DNA of 64,000 bases, taken from assembly GCF_002259755.1 (NCBI RefSeq), contig NZ_MWWY01000020.1, positions 41,859 to 105,858 of the forward strand. Reading direction: 5' to 3'. The notes below the pieces were generated by a model, which was not told the origin of the DNA, did not search any database, and saw nothing but the letters and a program-made list of their open reading frames with translations. Shown piece after piece: positions 1 through 8,843 of the stretch (positions within the stretch are counted from its first letter, which is position 1; each line of letters starts with the position of its first letter). Source of the DNA: Bifidobacterium hapali (GTDB lineage: Bacteria > Actinomycetota > Actinomycetes > Actinomycetales > Bifidobacteriaceae). The position numbers and the translations under genes are program-made.

Positions 1-985
1 ACAAACCCTGCTGCGCAAGCTGCTCAACAAGACGACGATACCGCGGCAACATACCCGCATGATGAATACCCACACCAGTCCTCAATAACCGCTGCAAAAT
101 CTTACCAAACGCAGTAGTAAACTTCACACCCTTAATCGCATCAGCAATCGCCGCACGCTGCTCCTTACTCGACACACCAGTCGATGCAAGCGCCTGCGCC
201 GTCTCCAACGCTGCATCCTGCGAAAAATGCACCACATAAATCGGCGTAGAACCCTCACGAAACGCAAGCTCAACCGTCTTCTCCAACGGATCCAACGTAT
301 ACTCATACGTCAACGGCACCGGACGCGGCGCATCCGCAATAATATCCACATCCGCACCAGTCATATCCTCAAGCTTGTCAGCAATCGCATCAACATTACC
401 CAACGTCGCACTCATCAACAAAAACTGCGTCCTCGGCAACGTCAACAACGGCACCTGCCACGCCCAACCACGCTCCGGATCCCCAAAATAATGAAACTCA
501 TCCATCGCCACACAACCCACATCCGCATGACGACCCTCACGCAACGCCTGATTCGCCAAAATCTCAGCCGTACAACAAATAATCGGCGCATCCGCATTAA
601 TATGCGTATCCCCCGTAATCATGCCAACATTGTCACGACCAAACACCTCAACCAAATCAAAAAACTTCTCAGACACCAACGCCTTAATCGGCGCCGTATA
701 ATACGAACGCCGACCAGTACACAACGCCGCAAAATGCATACCAAGCGCCACCAACGACTTACCCGAACCCGTAGGCGTATTCAAAATCACATGATCACCA
801 GCAAGCAAGTCCAAAATAGCTTCCTCCTGATGCGGCCACGGCTCAATATGCTTCACATCCGCAACCCAACCAAAAAACCGCTCATAAATCTCATCCGAAT
901 CAATATTGCGCTCGCCGTCATAACCGCCATCCCAGCTCGGCGCCAGCGCCCCCAGTGAACCATAATTCGCATTATCTTGTGCCAT
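1..985 (-). CDS. DEAD/DEAH-box RNA helicase (Mtr4/DUF3516-like), 3' end outside window
   Basis: The first 328 codons of a superfamily 2 helicase; the rest lies beyond position 1. The start is the ATG at 985. Visible motifs in order are Walker A TPTGSGKS (about residues 70-77), the DExH box DEFH (162-165), MSATLG (motif III, about 191) and HHAGMLPRYRR near the window edge. The last, with an MDEFHYFGDPERG stretch, fits the Ski2/Mtr4-like actinobacterial helicases that carry a C-terminal DUF3516 domain, which work in RNA unwinding and turnover; the family is established knowledge, the DUF3516 part is inferred because it is not in the window. The 5' region carries three copies of a 32-nt repeat. 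The rhamnosidase gene lies upstream on the same strand but is functionally unrelated. Confidence 0.85.
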   Translation of the reverse strand, partial: MAQDNANYGSLGALAPSWDGGYDGERNIDSDEIYERFFGWVADVKHIEPWPHQEEAILDLLAGDHVILNTPTGSGKSLVALGMHFAALCTGRRSYYTAPIKALVSEKFFDLVEVFGRDNVGMITGDTHINADAPIICCTAEILANQALREGRHADVGCVAMDEFHYFGDPERGWAWQVPLLTLPRTQFLLMSATLGNVDAIADKLEDMTGADVDIIADAPRPVPLTYEYTLDPLEKTVELAFREGSTPIYVVHFSQDAALETAQALASTGVSSKEQRAAIADAIKGVKFTTAFGKILQRLLRTGVGIHHAGMLPRYRRLVEQLAQQGL

Positions 986-1051
986 AATGCTCCCCAGTGT
1001 ACTCGAGCACCGGGCCCGAAGGCGTTGCTGCGACACCCGACCTCGCGCATA

Positions 1052-1202
1052 TAGTGCGGTAATTCTCCCATGATGCGGTAAACCCATGAGCGTACATTTG
1101 GCAAAAACGTTGAAAACAAGCCGTTTTCACAAACCGCATCATGGGAGGTTTACCGCACCATGAGAAAAATACCGCATCATGGGAGGTTTACCACACCATG
1201 AG
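1052..1202. repeat. Three-copy 32-nt repeat upstream of the helicase gene
   Basis: Two direct copies (1133-1164 and 1171-1202) differ at one base and begin accgcatcatgggaggttta. A third, more diverged copy lies inverted at about 1052-1080. The inverted pair can fold into a stem. The block fills the gap between the rhamnosidase stop and the helicase start, so it could be helicase 5' UTR structure, a regulator site or a small repeat element. No function is assigned. Confidence 0.7.
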
Positions 1203-1239
1203 ATGAATCACCCACACCGCAACACTCACACACGTGCGA

Positions 1240-3834
1240 TCAGAGGGTGACAGCAAGCTCGTGCTTGCCCGCGCTGAGCGTGTCTCCCGCAGATAGGCGA
1301 CGGCCAGTACCGTCAACCGCAGCAACACCAAGTTCGGCAACCACACCTTGCGGAATATCAACGGTTAAACGAACCGTCGACTGTCCAGTACCATCAGTAG
1401 CACCATCAGTCGCCGCTCGATCATCCACACTCCACGCAACCGACACCTTGCCAAACGGCGTATCATGTGCAGCAGAACCGGAGGTAATACCGTGTGCGAA
1501 CGCTGCCGCAAGACACGGCGCGACACGTACGCGCCGCCATCCAGCGTCAGCCAATTGCAATCCGCCGATCGCCGTGTGCATCCAATCGAGCACCGACCCG
1601 AATGCGTAATGGTTGAACGAGGTCATGTCTCCAGGATTGACTTCGCCGTTCGGCAGCATTGAATCCCAACGTTCCCATGTGGTTGTCGCACCCATACGCA
1701 CCTGATACAGCCACGACGGACACGCATCAGACAAGAACAGCGAAAACGCCTCATCTGCATGACCAGTCGCACATAAGGCAGGCAGTACGAACGGCGTGCC
1801 GGCGAATCCGGTACCAACCACGAATCCGCGCTCGCGCACGAGTGCTGCCAAGCGCTCGCCAGCCGCCGCAACCAGCCGATCACGGTCCGCGTCCCCGGCG
1901 AGTAAATCGAGCGCGATGAGTAACGCGTATGCGCACTGTGTATCTGAGGTCATGGTGCCGTCGCCATGTACGAACCGGGCACGGAATCCGGCGCGAATAT
2001 GCGCGGCTAGCGATTCGTAGTGTTCGGCATCCCGTAGAGCATCTTGCAAATCATCCTGCGCAAGTTTGTCCGTAGCAGTCGCACCGCTATCGCCAGCGGC
2101 AACCGCACCCGCAATCACCCGCAGCATACGTGCGATAAGCGTAGCCGAATGCGCGGCAAACGCGGTAGCGACAAGCGGTTTTTCAGTCATCGCGCGAGCT
2201 GCATCGTCTGGCGGCGCAGTCGGGTCGAGCCAGTCGCCAAGCTGACCGCACCACACGTCGGGCTTCTTATCCCACACGCCATCTGCGGCGAGTAGTCCTG
2301 CGACTTCATCCATCCACCGCCGTGCAAGTGCAATATGCCGGCGCAGGATGTTAACGTTGCCACTCGCCTCGTATAGTGCCCACGGCACCATTGTTACCGC
2401 ATCGCTCCACAATGCGACCGCGCTCGGCTTACCCCATCCCGGATACGGATACGGCACGTAATATGGCACGGTTCCCCAATGCTCGGTTTCGATCGCCACG
2501 TCATCGAGCCAGCTGTCGAGGAAGTCGGCAACGTCGTACAGGTATGTTGCAGTGGGCGCGAATACGGCAATATCACCGGTCCAGCCGAATCGTTCGTCGC
2601 GTTGTGGGCAGTCGGTGGGAATCGATACGAAGTTGGATAGCATTGACCAGCGCGCGTTTTCGGCGAGTCGGTTGACGCGCGAGTTTGAGCAGGAGAACCA
2701 GCCGATGCGGTGGGTTGCGGAACTGTAGACGTGCGTGTAGAGGTCGTTGGCTGTGAGCGGTCGATCTGCAGGCCAGCCGCCGATGACTGCGTATCTAAAG
2801 CCGTGCATAGTGAATCGTGGCTCCCACACGGCTGGGTTACCGTCGCTGATGTATCGGTCGTGCTGGACTGCGCGGCGTAGCGGACGCGTGGCTGGCGTGC
2901 CGTCTGGGTTGATGACTTCGACATGTTGAATGTCGATTTCGTGACCGGATTCGACTTTTGGAATGTTCAGGACGACGCGTTGCGTACAGTTTTGGCCGAA
3001 GTCGACGAGCCAACGGCCGTCTGTAAGCTGCGTGATCGAGGTCGGATGATGTTCGCCGACGCAGTGTACTGCAGTGGATGTGACGGCTGGATAGAGGACC
3101 GATTGGTCAAAGTCAAGTGGCTCGACGGGATGCCACTCACGATTGGTGAGAGTGGTCGTTGCGTTTGCCGATGATGCTACGGCGGCTGAGGGTTCAGCTG
3201 AGGACTCGATCGTTTCATCTGCGACTGGCACGAACGGGTCCGCACCTTCGCGCGCATCGAAAATTTCGCCTTCATACAGGCCGCTGGCGAGGATTGGCCC
3301 GTAACCAGCCTGCCATGCGCCATCGTCAGCGTTTGATGCGATCGTCGTGATGGTGCCGTCTGCATTGGTGATTTCTAGCTGTGCGAATAGTCCAAGACGA
3401 CTGCCATAGCAGTCTTCCTTGCCACCGCCGAATCCGATACGACCGCGATACCAACCGTCGCCGAGCCAGAAGCCCATTACATTCGTGCCATCATGAACCA
3501 ACTCAGTTACGTCGTATGTCCAGTACGGTAAGCGCGTATCGTACACAGTCCAGCCCGGTGCAAGGACGTCGTCACCTACTCGACTACCGTTGATCTGCGC
3601 CTCGAACAGTCCCCAAGCAGTGACGATTAACCGTGCAGCGACCGGCGTACCAGTAACTGAGAAATCACAACGAATGACTGGCGGGCGACGCATCCGCGCA
3701 CCGATATGATCAGGATCTACTGCCACGGTATCGTCTGACCCACCGATCATCTGTGCTTGCCATTGTATTGGCAACTGGGTTTTTAACTGACCGGTGATTT
3801 GACTGGTGATTGTGGAATGCTCGCTGCACGTCAT
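1240..3834 (-). CDS. Alpha-L-rhamnosidase, GH78
   Basis: 864 residues, a normal length for the family. It hydrolyses terminal alpha-L-rhamnose from plant glycosides or polysaccharides. The N-terminal part has the family signatures around RLIVTAWGLFEAQINGSRVG and APGWTVYDTRLPYWTYDV (bacterial rhamnosidase N-terminal beta domain). The catalytic (alpha/alpha)6 barrel has SIPTDCPQRDERFGWTGD, carrying the acidic residues of GH78, and TTTWERWDS with NHYAFGSV further on. There is no signal peptide, so it is probably cytoplasmic, acting on imported glycosides. The start ATG at 3834 has a strong GGAGGA ribosome site. The divergent MFS transporter (4258) is the likely importer. The substrate is inferred from the family only. 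Confidence 0.92.
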   Translation of the reverse strand: MTCSEHSTITSQITGQLKTQLPIQWQAQMIGGSDDTVAVDPDHIGARMRRPPVIRCDFSVTGTPVAARLIVTAWGLFEAQINGSRVGDDVLAPGWTVYDTRLPYWTYDVTELVHDGTNVMGFWLGDGWYRGRIGFGGGKEDCYGSRLGLFAQLEITNADGTITTIASNADDGAWQAGYGPILASGLYEGEIFDAREGADPFVPVADETIESSAEPSAAVASSANATTTLTNREWHPVEPLDFDQSVLYPAVTSTAVHCVGEHHPTSITQLTDGRWLVDFGQNCTQRVVLNIPKVESGHEIDIQHVEVINPDGTPATRPLRRAVQHDRYISDGNPAVWEPRFTMHGFRYAVIGGWPADRPLTANDLYTHVYSSATHRIGWFSCSNSRVNRLAENARWSMLSNFVSIPTDCPQRDERFGWTGDIAVFAPTATYLYDVADFLDSWLDDVAIETEHWGTVPYYVPYPYPGWGKPSAVALWSDAVTMVPWALYEASGNVNILRRHIALARRWMDEVAGLLAADGVWDKKPDVWCGQLGDWLDPTAPPDDAARAMTEKPLVATAFAAHSATLIARMLRVIAGAVAAGDSGATATDKLAQDDLQDALRDAEHYESLAAHIRAGFRARFVHGDGTMTSDTQCAYALLIALDLLAGDADRDRLVAAAGERLAALVRERGFVVGTGFAGTPFVLPALCATGHADEAFSLFLSDACPSWLYQVRMGATTTWERWDSMLPNGEVNPGDMTSFNHYAFGSVLDWMHTAIGGLQLADAGWRRVRVAPCLAAAFAHGITSGSAAHDTPFGKVSVAWSVDDRAATDGATDGTGQSTVRLTVDIPQGVVAELGVAAVDGTGRRLSAGDTLSAGKHELAVTL

Positions 3835-4257
3835 CGTTGCTGTTCCTCCGTCATTAAGCCATGACTTATTACTGATCTCTACGTCTAGTGCCGCGCAGAG
3901 ATCAATCGCAAGCTATATGTATCGGTATACATGCTATCGTCGTTGAGATTACAGCACAAGTTACACACGCGATTCCATAATAACGCAACCATAATTGTAC
4001 CGCTACACATAAGCTATCGCAGAACCACAGCGGCATCGCACATTGTCGCAACACGCCGAAAACAGTCCATTATGTGACCACTCTCCCGCATTCTTTCAGC
4101 ACTCACCTAATCTATTCGACAAGGTTTATCAATCCGCACAACGGGTAGACGAACACGATTCAAGGCTGTATGCCGAATCGACGCCGTTGCCTCCCACACA
4201 ATGGGAACGCAACCACCGCGATTCGCCAGCCAAGAGTCAACAAGTAGAGGTTCCATC
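3835..4257. promoter_or_regulatory. Divergent promoter region of rhamnosidase and MFS transporter; candidate operator 3917-3932
   Basis: A 423-nt gap with no gene. It holds an inverted repeat ATGTAT-N4-ATACAT at 3917-3932, spaced to serve the rhamnosidase promoter, and a wider repeat TGATCTCT (3873-3880)/AGAGATCA (3897-3904) that could form a stem in the 5' UTR. No regulator gene is adjacent, so the cognate factor is unknown. Confidence 0.45.
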
Positions 4258-5634
4258 ATGACTGCTGCCGAACAGCAGATCACCACCGCAACGGCCGCCA
4301 GCACTCCCGCGAGTGCAGCCACCGTTGATCAGGAGCAGGTTCACCATATTATTTCGCGCGTAGATCGCGCACATGAAACTCCCATGTTCCATCGCATTGT
4401 TGCACTGGTTGCAGCCGGCATGCTGATGGATAGTATTGACGTTTATATCGGGTCTGCGGTCGCATCGAGCGCACTGGCCACTGGCTGGTCTACTGTTGCG
4501 CAGAATTCTACGTTTATGTCAGCTGGATTCCTTGGCCTGCTGATCGGTTCCCTGCTGGCCGGTTTTGTTGGCGATCTTAAAGGCCGGCGCGTTGCTTACC
4601 AAATCAACCTGCTCCTGTTCGGCGGTTTCACATTCCTCGGCGCGTTCGCACCGAATATGGCCGTGCTCTCCTTGTGTCGACTTGGCGCAGGTCTTGGCCT
4701 CGGCGCGGAAATCGTGACCGGATTCGCAATGGTTAACGAGTTTGCTCCGATGAACCGTCGCGGTCACTGGTGCGCGATTGTTTCCCTCGTTGCAAACTGC
4801 GGCGTACCGATCGCCATGTTGCTGTGCGCGTTCATTATTCCGCGGTGGAGCTGGCGCCCGCTGTTTATTGGCATCGGCGTGGTTGCAGCCGTGATTTGGT
4901 GGCTGCGTCGTGATATTCCTGAATCTCCGCGCTGGCTGGCCGTGCACGGCCGGTATGATGAGGCCGACGCGATCGTCAAACAGATGGAAGTCAACGGTTC
5001 CGAACCTGTAACTACAGCTGCGGCCAGCGATGCCGCAGCCCAGAACCGTAATGCCGGTGGCCGCTCACTCGGTATTTGCTTGTTTGTGGCGATCGTGGCT
5101 GTTGGCGCAACCAACGTATGCTCATACGCGTTTACCTCGTGGGTGCCGACAATCCTTGTCAAGCGTGGTATTAACCTCTCCTCATCACTGACAACGTCTA
5201 CCCTGATGATGCTCGGCGCACCGGTCGGTTGCTTGATTGGATCGCTGCTTATTGATCGCATTGGTCGTAAGCGTACGATTGTTCCCGCATTCCTATTTAC
5301 TGGCGTGTTCGGTATGGCGTATGCGTTCCAGACCTCGACTGTTGGCGCAATTATTGTCGGATTCCTGCTCATGATGTGCCTGTACACGCTGATGGCTTCG
5401 GTTGTGGCCGTGTATGCGCCGGAACTGTTCGCAACCAAGGTACGCTTCCGTTGCGTAGGATTAGCGAATGCGATCGCGAAACTGCTCAACGTGCTGATGC
5501 CAATGGTGGTCGGTTGGATGCTTACCGCGCTCGGCGCGACCTCGATTTTCGTGTCGATCAGTGTGATTGCAATCCTGTCGATGCTTGTGGTCGGCTTCTT
5601 CGGTGCGGAAACCGCTCAACGTTCGGTTGGCTGA
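4258..5634 (+). CDS. MFS transporter, sugar/metabolite:H+ symporter type
   Basis: 458 residues with about 12 predicted membrane segments, so an inner-membrane permease. The loop 2-3 signature GDLKGRRVAY and the repeated signature DRIGRKRTIV identify the major facilitator superfamily; PESPRWLAVHGR is typical of the sugar/metabolite symporter branch. I chose the ATG at 4258 (preceded by AGAGG) over an in-frame ATG at 4201, since the extra 19 residues look unlike a transporter N-terminus. It is divergent from the rhamnosidase, so rhamnose, a rhamnoside or another plant glycoside is a reasonable but unproven substrate. Confidence 0.88.
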   Translation: MTAAEQQITTATAASTPASAATVDQEQVHHIISRVDRAHETPMFHRIVALVAAGMLMDSIDVYIGSAVASSALATGWSTVAQNSTFMSAGFLGLLIGSLLAGFVGDLKGRRVAYQINLLLFGGFTFLGAFAPNMAVLSLCRLGAGLGLGAEIVTGFAMVNEFAPMNRRGHWCAIVSLVANCGVPIAMLLCAFIIPRWSWRPLFIGIGVVAAVIWWLRRDIPESPRWLAVHGRYDEADAIVKQMEVNGSEPVTTAAASDAAAQNRNAGGRSLGICLFVAIVAVGATNVCSYAFTSWVPTILVKRGINLSSSLTTSTLMMLGAPVGCLIGSLLIDRIGRKRTIVPAFLFTGVFGMAYAFQTSTVGAIIVGFLLMMCLYTLMASVVAVYAPELFATKVRFRCVGLANAIAKLLNVLMPMVVGWMLTALGATSIFVSISVIAILSMLVVGFFGAETAQRSVG

Positions 5635-5644
5635 TCCTTTCTTT

Positions 5645-5722
5645 CTGACTATGTGGGTATCCACTGTTCATCAAACGCCATGATTGTGCGTTTTGATGAA
5701 CAGTGGATACCCACATAGTCAG
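5645..5722. terminator. Long near-perfect palindrome between convergent genes
   Basis: Left arm 5645-5678 and right arm 5688-5722 pair over 34 bp with a single extra T in the right arm; the loop is 9 nt (5679-5687). It lies between the convergent MFS and permease genes, so a bidirectional transcription stop is the simplest role. It lacks the usual T tract and the stem is far longer than a normal terminator. Confidence 0.7.
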
Positions 5723-5736
5723 TACATGCCCACAAC

Positions 5737-6840
5737 TTACCGGTTCTTGAAGTATCGGAACAGATATCGTTCGCGAATACATCCTCCAGCAATTAACGCG
5801 CCCAGTAATACGCCACCGAATACAGCGGCAGGCGTGCGAATTACACCCAGTAGCACTGTAATCGCAGAATCATTTGCCCATCTCAAGGCAACTACCGATA
5901 GCACACAACCCGCTGCCAGAGCACCTACCCCAGCCCATACGCCAGTTTCTACACCAAGTACCGACAGCAGATCAGCTTTGCGTTGACCGCAATGTAGAGC
6001 GCCAGCATATTCAAGCCGACGCCGTCGCACGCTAAGTATTCCGATCAACATGCCCGCAGCACAGCCGACCAGTGGCATCCAATGTGTTATGCGTCCGCGA
6101 TACAGTGCGAGCGCATCATAGCCTTGCCCGTAATTAGCATTGATGGCACGCGTAGCAGCAGCCGCACTCATGTTGGTTGACGCTTCATCCACGTTCGCAA
6201 TGATGAGCGTTGAGAACAGTAATGATTCGGTTTGGTCAGATGTCGGCCATTGCCTCGCCCAACATTCGTTGAATACTCCGGAAACGCTTACCGGTTCAAT
6301 AATCGCGTAGGCGAACCTCGTGTCTCGCCCATCATTGGGCCATGCGAATATTCCGGCAACATGCATGACGCCGACATCGGTTGGCATGTCACTACCGGGC
6401 AGCACGCCCAGTGTTGTGGCTAAATCGCGGGACAGCCAGATACCGGACGTATCCGCACGTTGCACCGGTGTCTCACTGCCGGCGATGAGCGTAATCATAC
6501 CCGGCGAGACTTGGTAACGCGTAAGTGATTTGCCAGGAGCCGCTAGTGGGGTAACTGCCGTACCGTCGCGCATACTGCCCGCAGCATATGGTCCATGAGA
6601 TACGGCGGCTAGTGAGTCACAGGCAGCGCCATCAATATTGTCTTGACCGGTGATGTTGACGCCGTCCGCTAATGCGCCGATACGTGTAGCTGCGTTTTGT
6701 TCCTGCCCGAGAACCGTGATCAGATCATATCCGCCGCCGAGCAGCGCACACACCATGACGGCCAGCATGAACGCAACCGCTCGACTCGTACCGGAGGCGA
6801 TATTACGCCAGCTTTCTGAAAACAATATGCGCAACCGCAT
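5737..6840 (-). CDS. FtsX/MacB-like ABC transporter permease
   Basis: 367 residues. One membrane segment at the N-terminus (about 20-40), a long extracytoplasmic domain (about 45-250), then three segments near the C-terminus separated by a basic SVRRRRLEYAG loop. This is the MacB/FtsX permease layout, in which the protein does not form a classical channel but couples ATP use to movement of an extracytoplasmic partner or peptide. The start ATG has GAGGAGG upstream. It follows the adaptor gene by 50 nt and completes a lipoprotein-peptide-ATPase-adaptor-permease operon. The substrate is unknown. Confidence 0.7.
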   Translation of the reverse strand: MRLRILFSESWRNIASGTSRAVAFMLAVMVCALLGGGYDLITVLGQEQNAATRIGALADGVNITGQDNIDGAACDSLAAVSHGPYAAGSMRDGTAVTPLAAPGKSLTRYQVSPGMITLIAGSETPVQRADTSGIWLSRDLATTLGVLPGSDMPTDVGVMHVAGIFAWPNDGRDTRFAYAIIEPVSVSGVFNECWARQWPTSDQTESLLFSTLIIANVDEASTNMSAAAATRAINANYGQGYDALALYRGRITHWMPLVGCAAGMLIGILSVRRRRLEYAGALHCGQRKADLLSVLGVETGVWAGVGALAAGCVLSVVALRWANDSAITVLLGVIRTPAAVFGGVLLGALIAGGCIRERYLFRYFKNR

Positions 6841-6890
6841 TATGCCCCTCCTCTCTTATGCCCAGTGTGTTCCGAATTGTTAAAACCAAC

Positions 6891-8033
6891 CTATTTGCAT
6901 TGATGCCCGGTGATTGCGGAACCGATGTCTACTGTTGAGGGGAAATTCGACGCACCACCATCAAGAGTGACGAGACTGACGCCGAGTTCAGAACCGACCA
7001 CGGATACGGGAATCGATTTGCTAGCAGATGCAACGCATCCCGTGGTGCCGTCCAAGCCAAATACCGCAGCTGCCGGCACGCGAAGCACTTCAATCGGCTT
7101 GTCGAGGCTTAGCGTTGCGGCGAGCGGTTGAATGCCAGAGCCACTTGACGAACCGTCGGGTGAGGATGCCGCGCTACCAGTGGCAGAACCGATCTGTTGA
7201 CGGTATTGATCGCTCGCCTGTACTTGATCGAGTGCTTTGCGGTCTTCAATATTGGTTTTCTCTGCCGGAAGAGTAACCGTTACGCCAGCGACGATCAGCA
7301 CACGCGGCTGCGCACTTGCGGCAATACCGGCCACATCAAGCCGTGTCAAGGTTCCCGCAATCGTACCGATTACAGCGCCTGGCGCAAGCGAGTGGCCGCG
7401 TCTCGGTTGCCAATTGCTCACCGTATCGGACTGATCAGGTAGCCATACCACATTACGCAGTGCTAATGTTGCGCCATCGTATCCGTCCCCGATACCAGCA
7501 CCGACCATCAGTGATTGCACGGCCATTTGCGTGGTCCACGTGTATCGGTTCGACTCCGGGTCGCCACCGTGCTGAGCGAACAGTCCGAGCCGCCCGAGTT
7601 CTCGATTGAGTGCTTGCACATCCGCACCGGTCATGTCGAGTGCAAGATCGCGGTAGAGCGGCACGTCTGTATGCAACGCGACGACTGGATTGTCGTCTAC
7701 GCGCATGATTGCAGTGCCACTGTTGAGTGTGCCGCCAGTGAACATGACTTCGGTAATGGTACCGACAGCTGTAGTGGTCAACTGTTGTGCTTCGCTGAGT
7801 ACTGGTGTGACTGATACCTGTCGACTGCCGGAATACTGTTGCGTAGATACCGTGACCGTAGTGACTTCGCCCGGGCGGGATAGAATGGCCGGTTCGCGGT
7901 CGGGCAGCAACAGTGCGCATGCAGTTGCAGTGAGGGCGACGGATACGACGATGGCTAGAACTAACCATGCGATACCGATGCGTGCAACCCGTTGATGGCC
8001 TTGCGTATTGCGCTCAGTTGTTCGATGCCACAT
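6891..8033 (-). CDS. Extracytoplasmic adaptor with peptidoglycan-binding-like segment (HlyD/MacA-type role)
   Basis: 380 residues with one N-terminal membrane anchor (about 20-43) and the rest outside. Residues about 130-180 resemble a PG_binding_1 domain (DVQALNRELGRLGLF, then TWTTQMAVQSLM). The flanking parts look like the lipoyl/beta-barrel parts of actinobacterial HlyD-like adaptors that accompany MacB-type ABC systems. I start at the ATG at 8033, with GGGAAGG eight bases upstream, rather than at the GTG at 8042. Its 5' region is duplicated ahead of the lipoprotein gene (9601). The adaptor role is inferred from domain layout and operon position. Confidence 0.65.
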   Translation of the reverse strand: MWHRTTERNTQGHQRVARIGIAWLVLAIVVSVALTATACALLLPDREPAILSRPGEVTTVTVSTQQYSGSRQVSVTPVLSEAQQLTTTAVGTITEVMFTGGTLNSGTAIMRVDDNPVVALHTDVPLYRDLALDMTGADVQALNRELGRLGLFAQHGGDPESNRYTWTTQMAVQSLMVGAGIGDGYDGATLALRNVVWLPDQSDTVSNWQPRRGHSLAPGAVIGTIAGTLTRLDVAGIAASAQPRVLIVAGVTVTLPAEKTNIEDRKALDQVQASDQYRQQIGSATGSAASSPDGSSSGSGIQPLAATLSLDKPIEVLRVPAAAVFGLDGTTGCVASASKSIPVSVVGSELGVSLVTLDGGASNFPSTVDIGSAITGHQCK

Positions 8034-8047
8034 CGCAATCACCTTCC

Positions 8048-8110
8048 CTAAAAGATCAACAGGTATACCATCATCGTAGAAAGCCTATGCTCGCCATGCA
8101 CCGCATACAT
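8048..8110 (-). CDS. Possible 20-residue leader peptide (uORF A)
   Basis: An ATG-started open frame encoding MYAVHGEHRLSTMMVYLLIF, ending directly before the ribosome site of the adaptor gene. The paralogous region upstream of the lipoprotein gene encodes MYAVHAGHGFSTMKVYL. Outside the well conserved 65-nt block the codons for Val-Tyr-Leu differ only synonymously. However, no good Shine-Dalgarno precedes the ATG, and the opposite strand is also open here, so it may equally be non-coding regulatory DNA. Confidence 0.3.
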   Translation of the reverse strand: MYAVHGEHRLSTMMVYLLIF

Positions 8111-8135
8111 CCCGGCAATAGACGAACGTCTATGC
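8071..8135 (-). promoter_or_regulatory. Conserved promoter block A with ATAGAC-N4-GTCTAT site (8118-8133)
   Basis: A 65-nt stretch, 58 of 65 bases identical to 9634-9698, placed at the same side of a same-strand gene start. It contains the inverted repeat ATAGACGAACGTCTAT. Both copies are followed by an identical 18-nt ribosome-site segment (catcgcaatcaccttccc on the plus strand). I infer a shared regulator, most likely one of the two response regulators encoded nearby. Confidence 0.6.
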
Positions 8136-8148
8136 ATAAGGTGACTCA

Positions 8149-8763
8149 CTATGCAGTAGGCGCATAACGTTCCAGATCAAGCACACGCTGACATGCATCG
8201 CGCGTCTGCTCATTATGCGTAGCCACGACCACAATCATTCCCTGTCCGGCGAGCGCACCGAGCACATGGCTCACTCCGTTAGCGGTACGCGTATCCAACT
8301 GAGCAGTAGGCTCATCCACGAGCAACATGTCGGGATGAGCACACACAGCGCGGGCTAGCATGAGCCGTTGAGCCTCGCCGCCAGACAATGCAGAAAACGG
8401 ACGATCTGCCACCTCATGCAGGTCGAACATGGCCATCACATCCAACGCCTCACGCTCGGCAGCAGATCGCAACATGCCTTTCGCTAGCAACGGAAATGCT
8501 ACATGGTCTAACGCACTTCGTTCGGGCACGCCATACGGGTTTTGAAACACCCATCCAACGCGCTTGACGCCGACACGCTCCACACTTCCGCTCATAGGCG
8601 TTACCCATCCTGCAAGAATCGACAACAACGTCGACTTGCCACAGCCAGACGGACCACACACCGCCATTGTTTCCCCCGCCGCAATCCGGAAACTCACATG
8701 CTCAAACAGCACGTCCGTCCCGTTGAACCGGTGCCCCACATCGCGCACATCCACGTAACACAT
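8149..8763 (-). CDS. ABC transporter ATP-binding protein, MacB/LolD type
   Basis: 204 residues, a single nucleotide-binding domain. Walker A is GPSGCGKST (about 37-45), the Q-loop is WVFQNPYG, the signature is LSGGEAQRL, and Walker B is MLLVDEPTAQLD followed by the switch histidine in VVATHNE. The short length and sequence place it with the LolD/MacB group that drives FtsX-like permeases. The start at 8763 gives AAGGA five bases upstream; an ATG at 8769 overlaps that site and is less likely. It powers the permease at 5737-6840. It sits just downstream of the 23-residue peptide gene, with the adaptor's own promoter block after it. Confidence 0.88.
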   Translation of the reverse strand: MCYVDVRDVGHRFNGTDVLFEHVSFRIAAGETMAVCGPSGCGKSTLLSILAGWVTPMSGSVERVGVKRVGWVFQNPYGVPERSALDHVAFPLLAKGMLRSAAEREALDVMAMFDLHEVADRPFSALSGGEAQRLMLARAVCAHPDMLLVDEPTAQLDTRTANGVSHVLGALAGQGMIVVVATHNEQTRDACQRVLDLERYAPTA

Positions 8764-8771
8764 AATCATCC

Positions 8772-8843
8772 TTACCCGTTCAATAGACGTTGCGCTGCCG
8801 TCACTACAGCAACAGGCAACACAACGTCAAACAGATATTTCAT
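8772..8843 (-). CDS. 23-residue hydrophobic peptide, translationally coupled to the lipoprotein
   Basis: The frame encodes MKYLFDVVLPVAVVTAAQRL followed by LNG, then TAA. Its ATG overlaps the lipoprotein TGA by one base (TGATG) and a perfect GAGGAG lies five bases upstream, inside the end of the lipoprotein gene. This arrangement is that of a genuine coupled cistron. The peptide has one hydrophobic stretch (about 8-17) between charged ends, enough for a tiny membrane protein, a secreted signal peptide or a small toxin or immunity peptide. It lies between a lipoprotein and an ABC exporter ATPase. I recognise no family. It is too short for routine gene calling. Confidence 0.6.
   Translation of the reverse strand: MKYLFDVVLPVAVVTAAQRLLNG

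Noticed and set aside
227..958. 243-codon plus-strand frame
   Set aside because: Very Arg/Asn/Thr-rich; antisense to the helicase gene that carries clear motifs.
4764..5489. 241-codon minus-strand frame
   Set aside because: Antisense to the MFS transporter; no domain or ribosome site.
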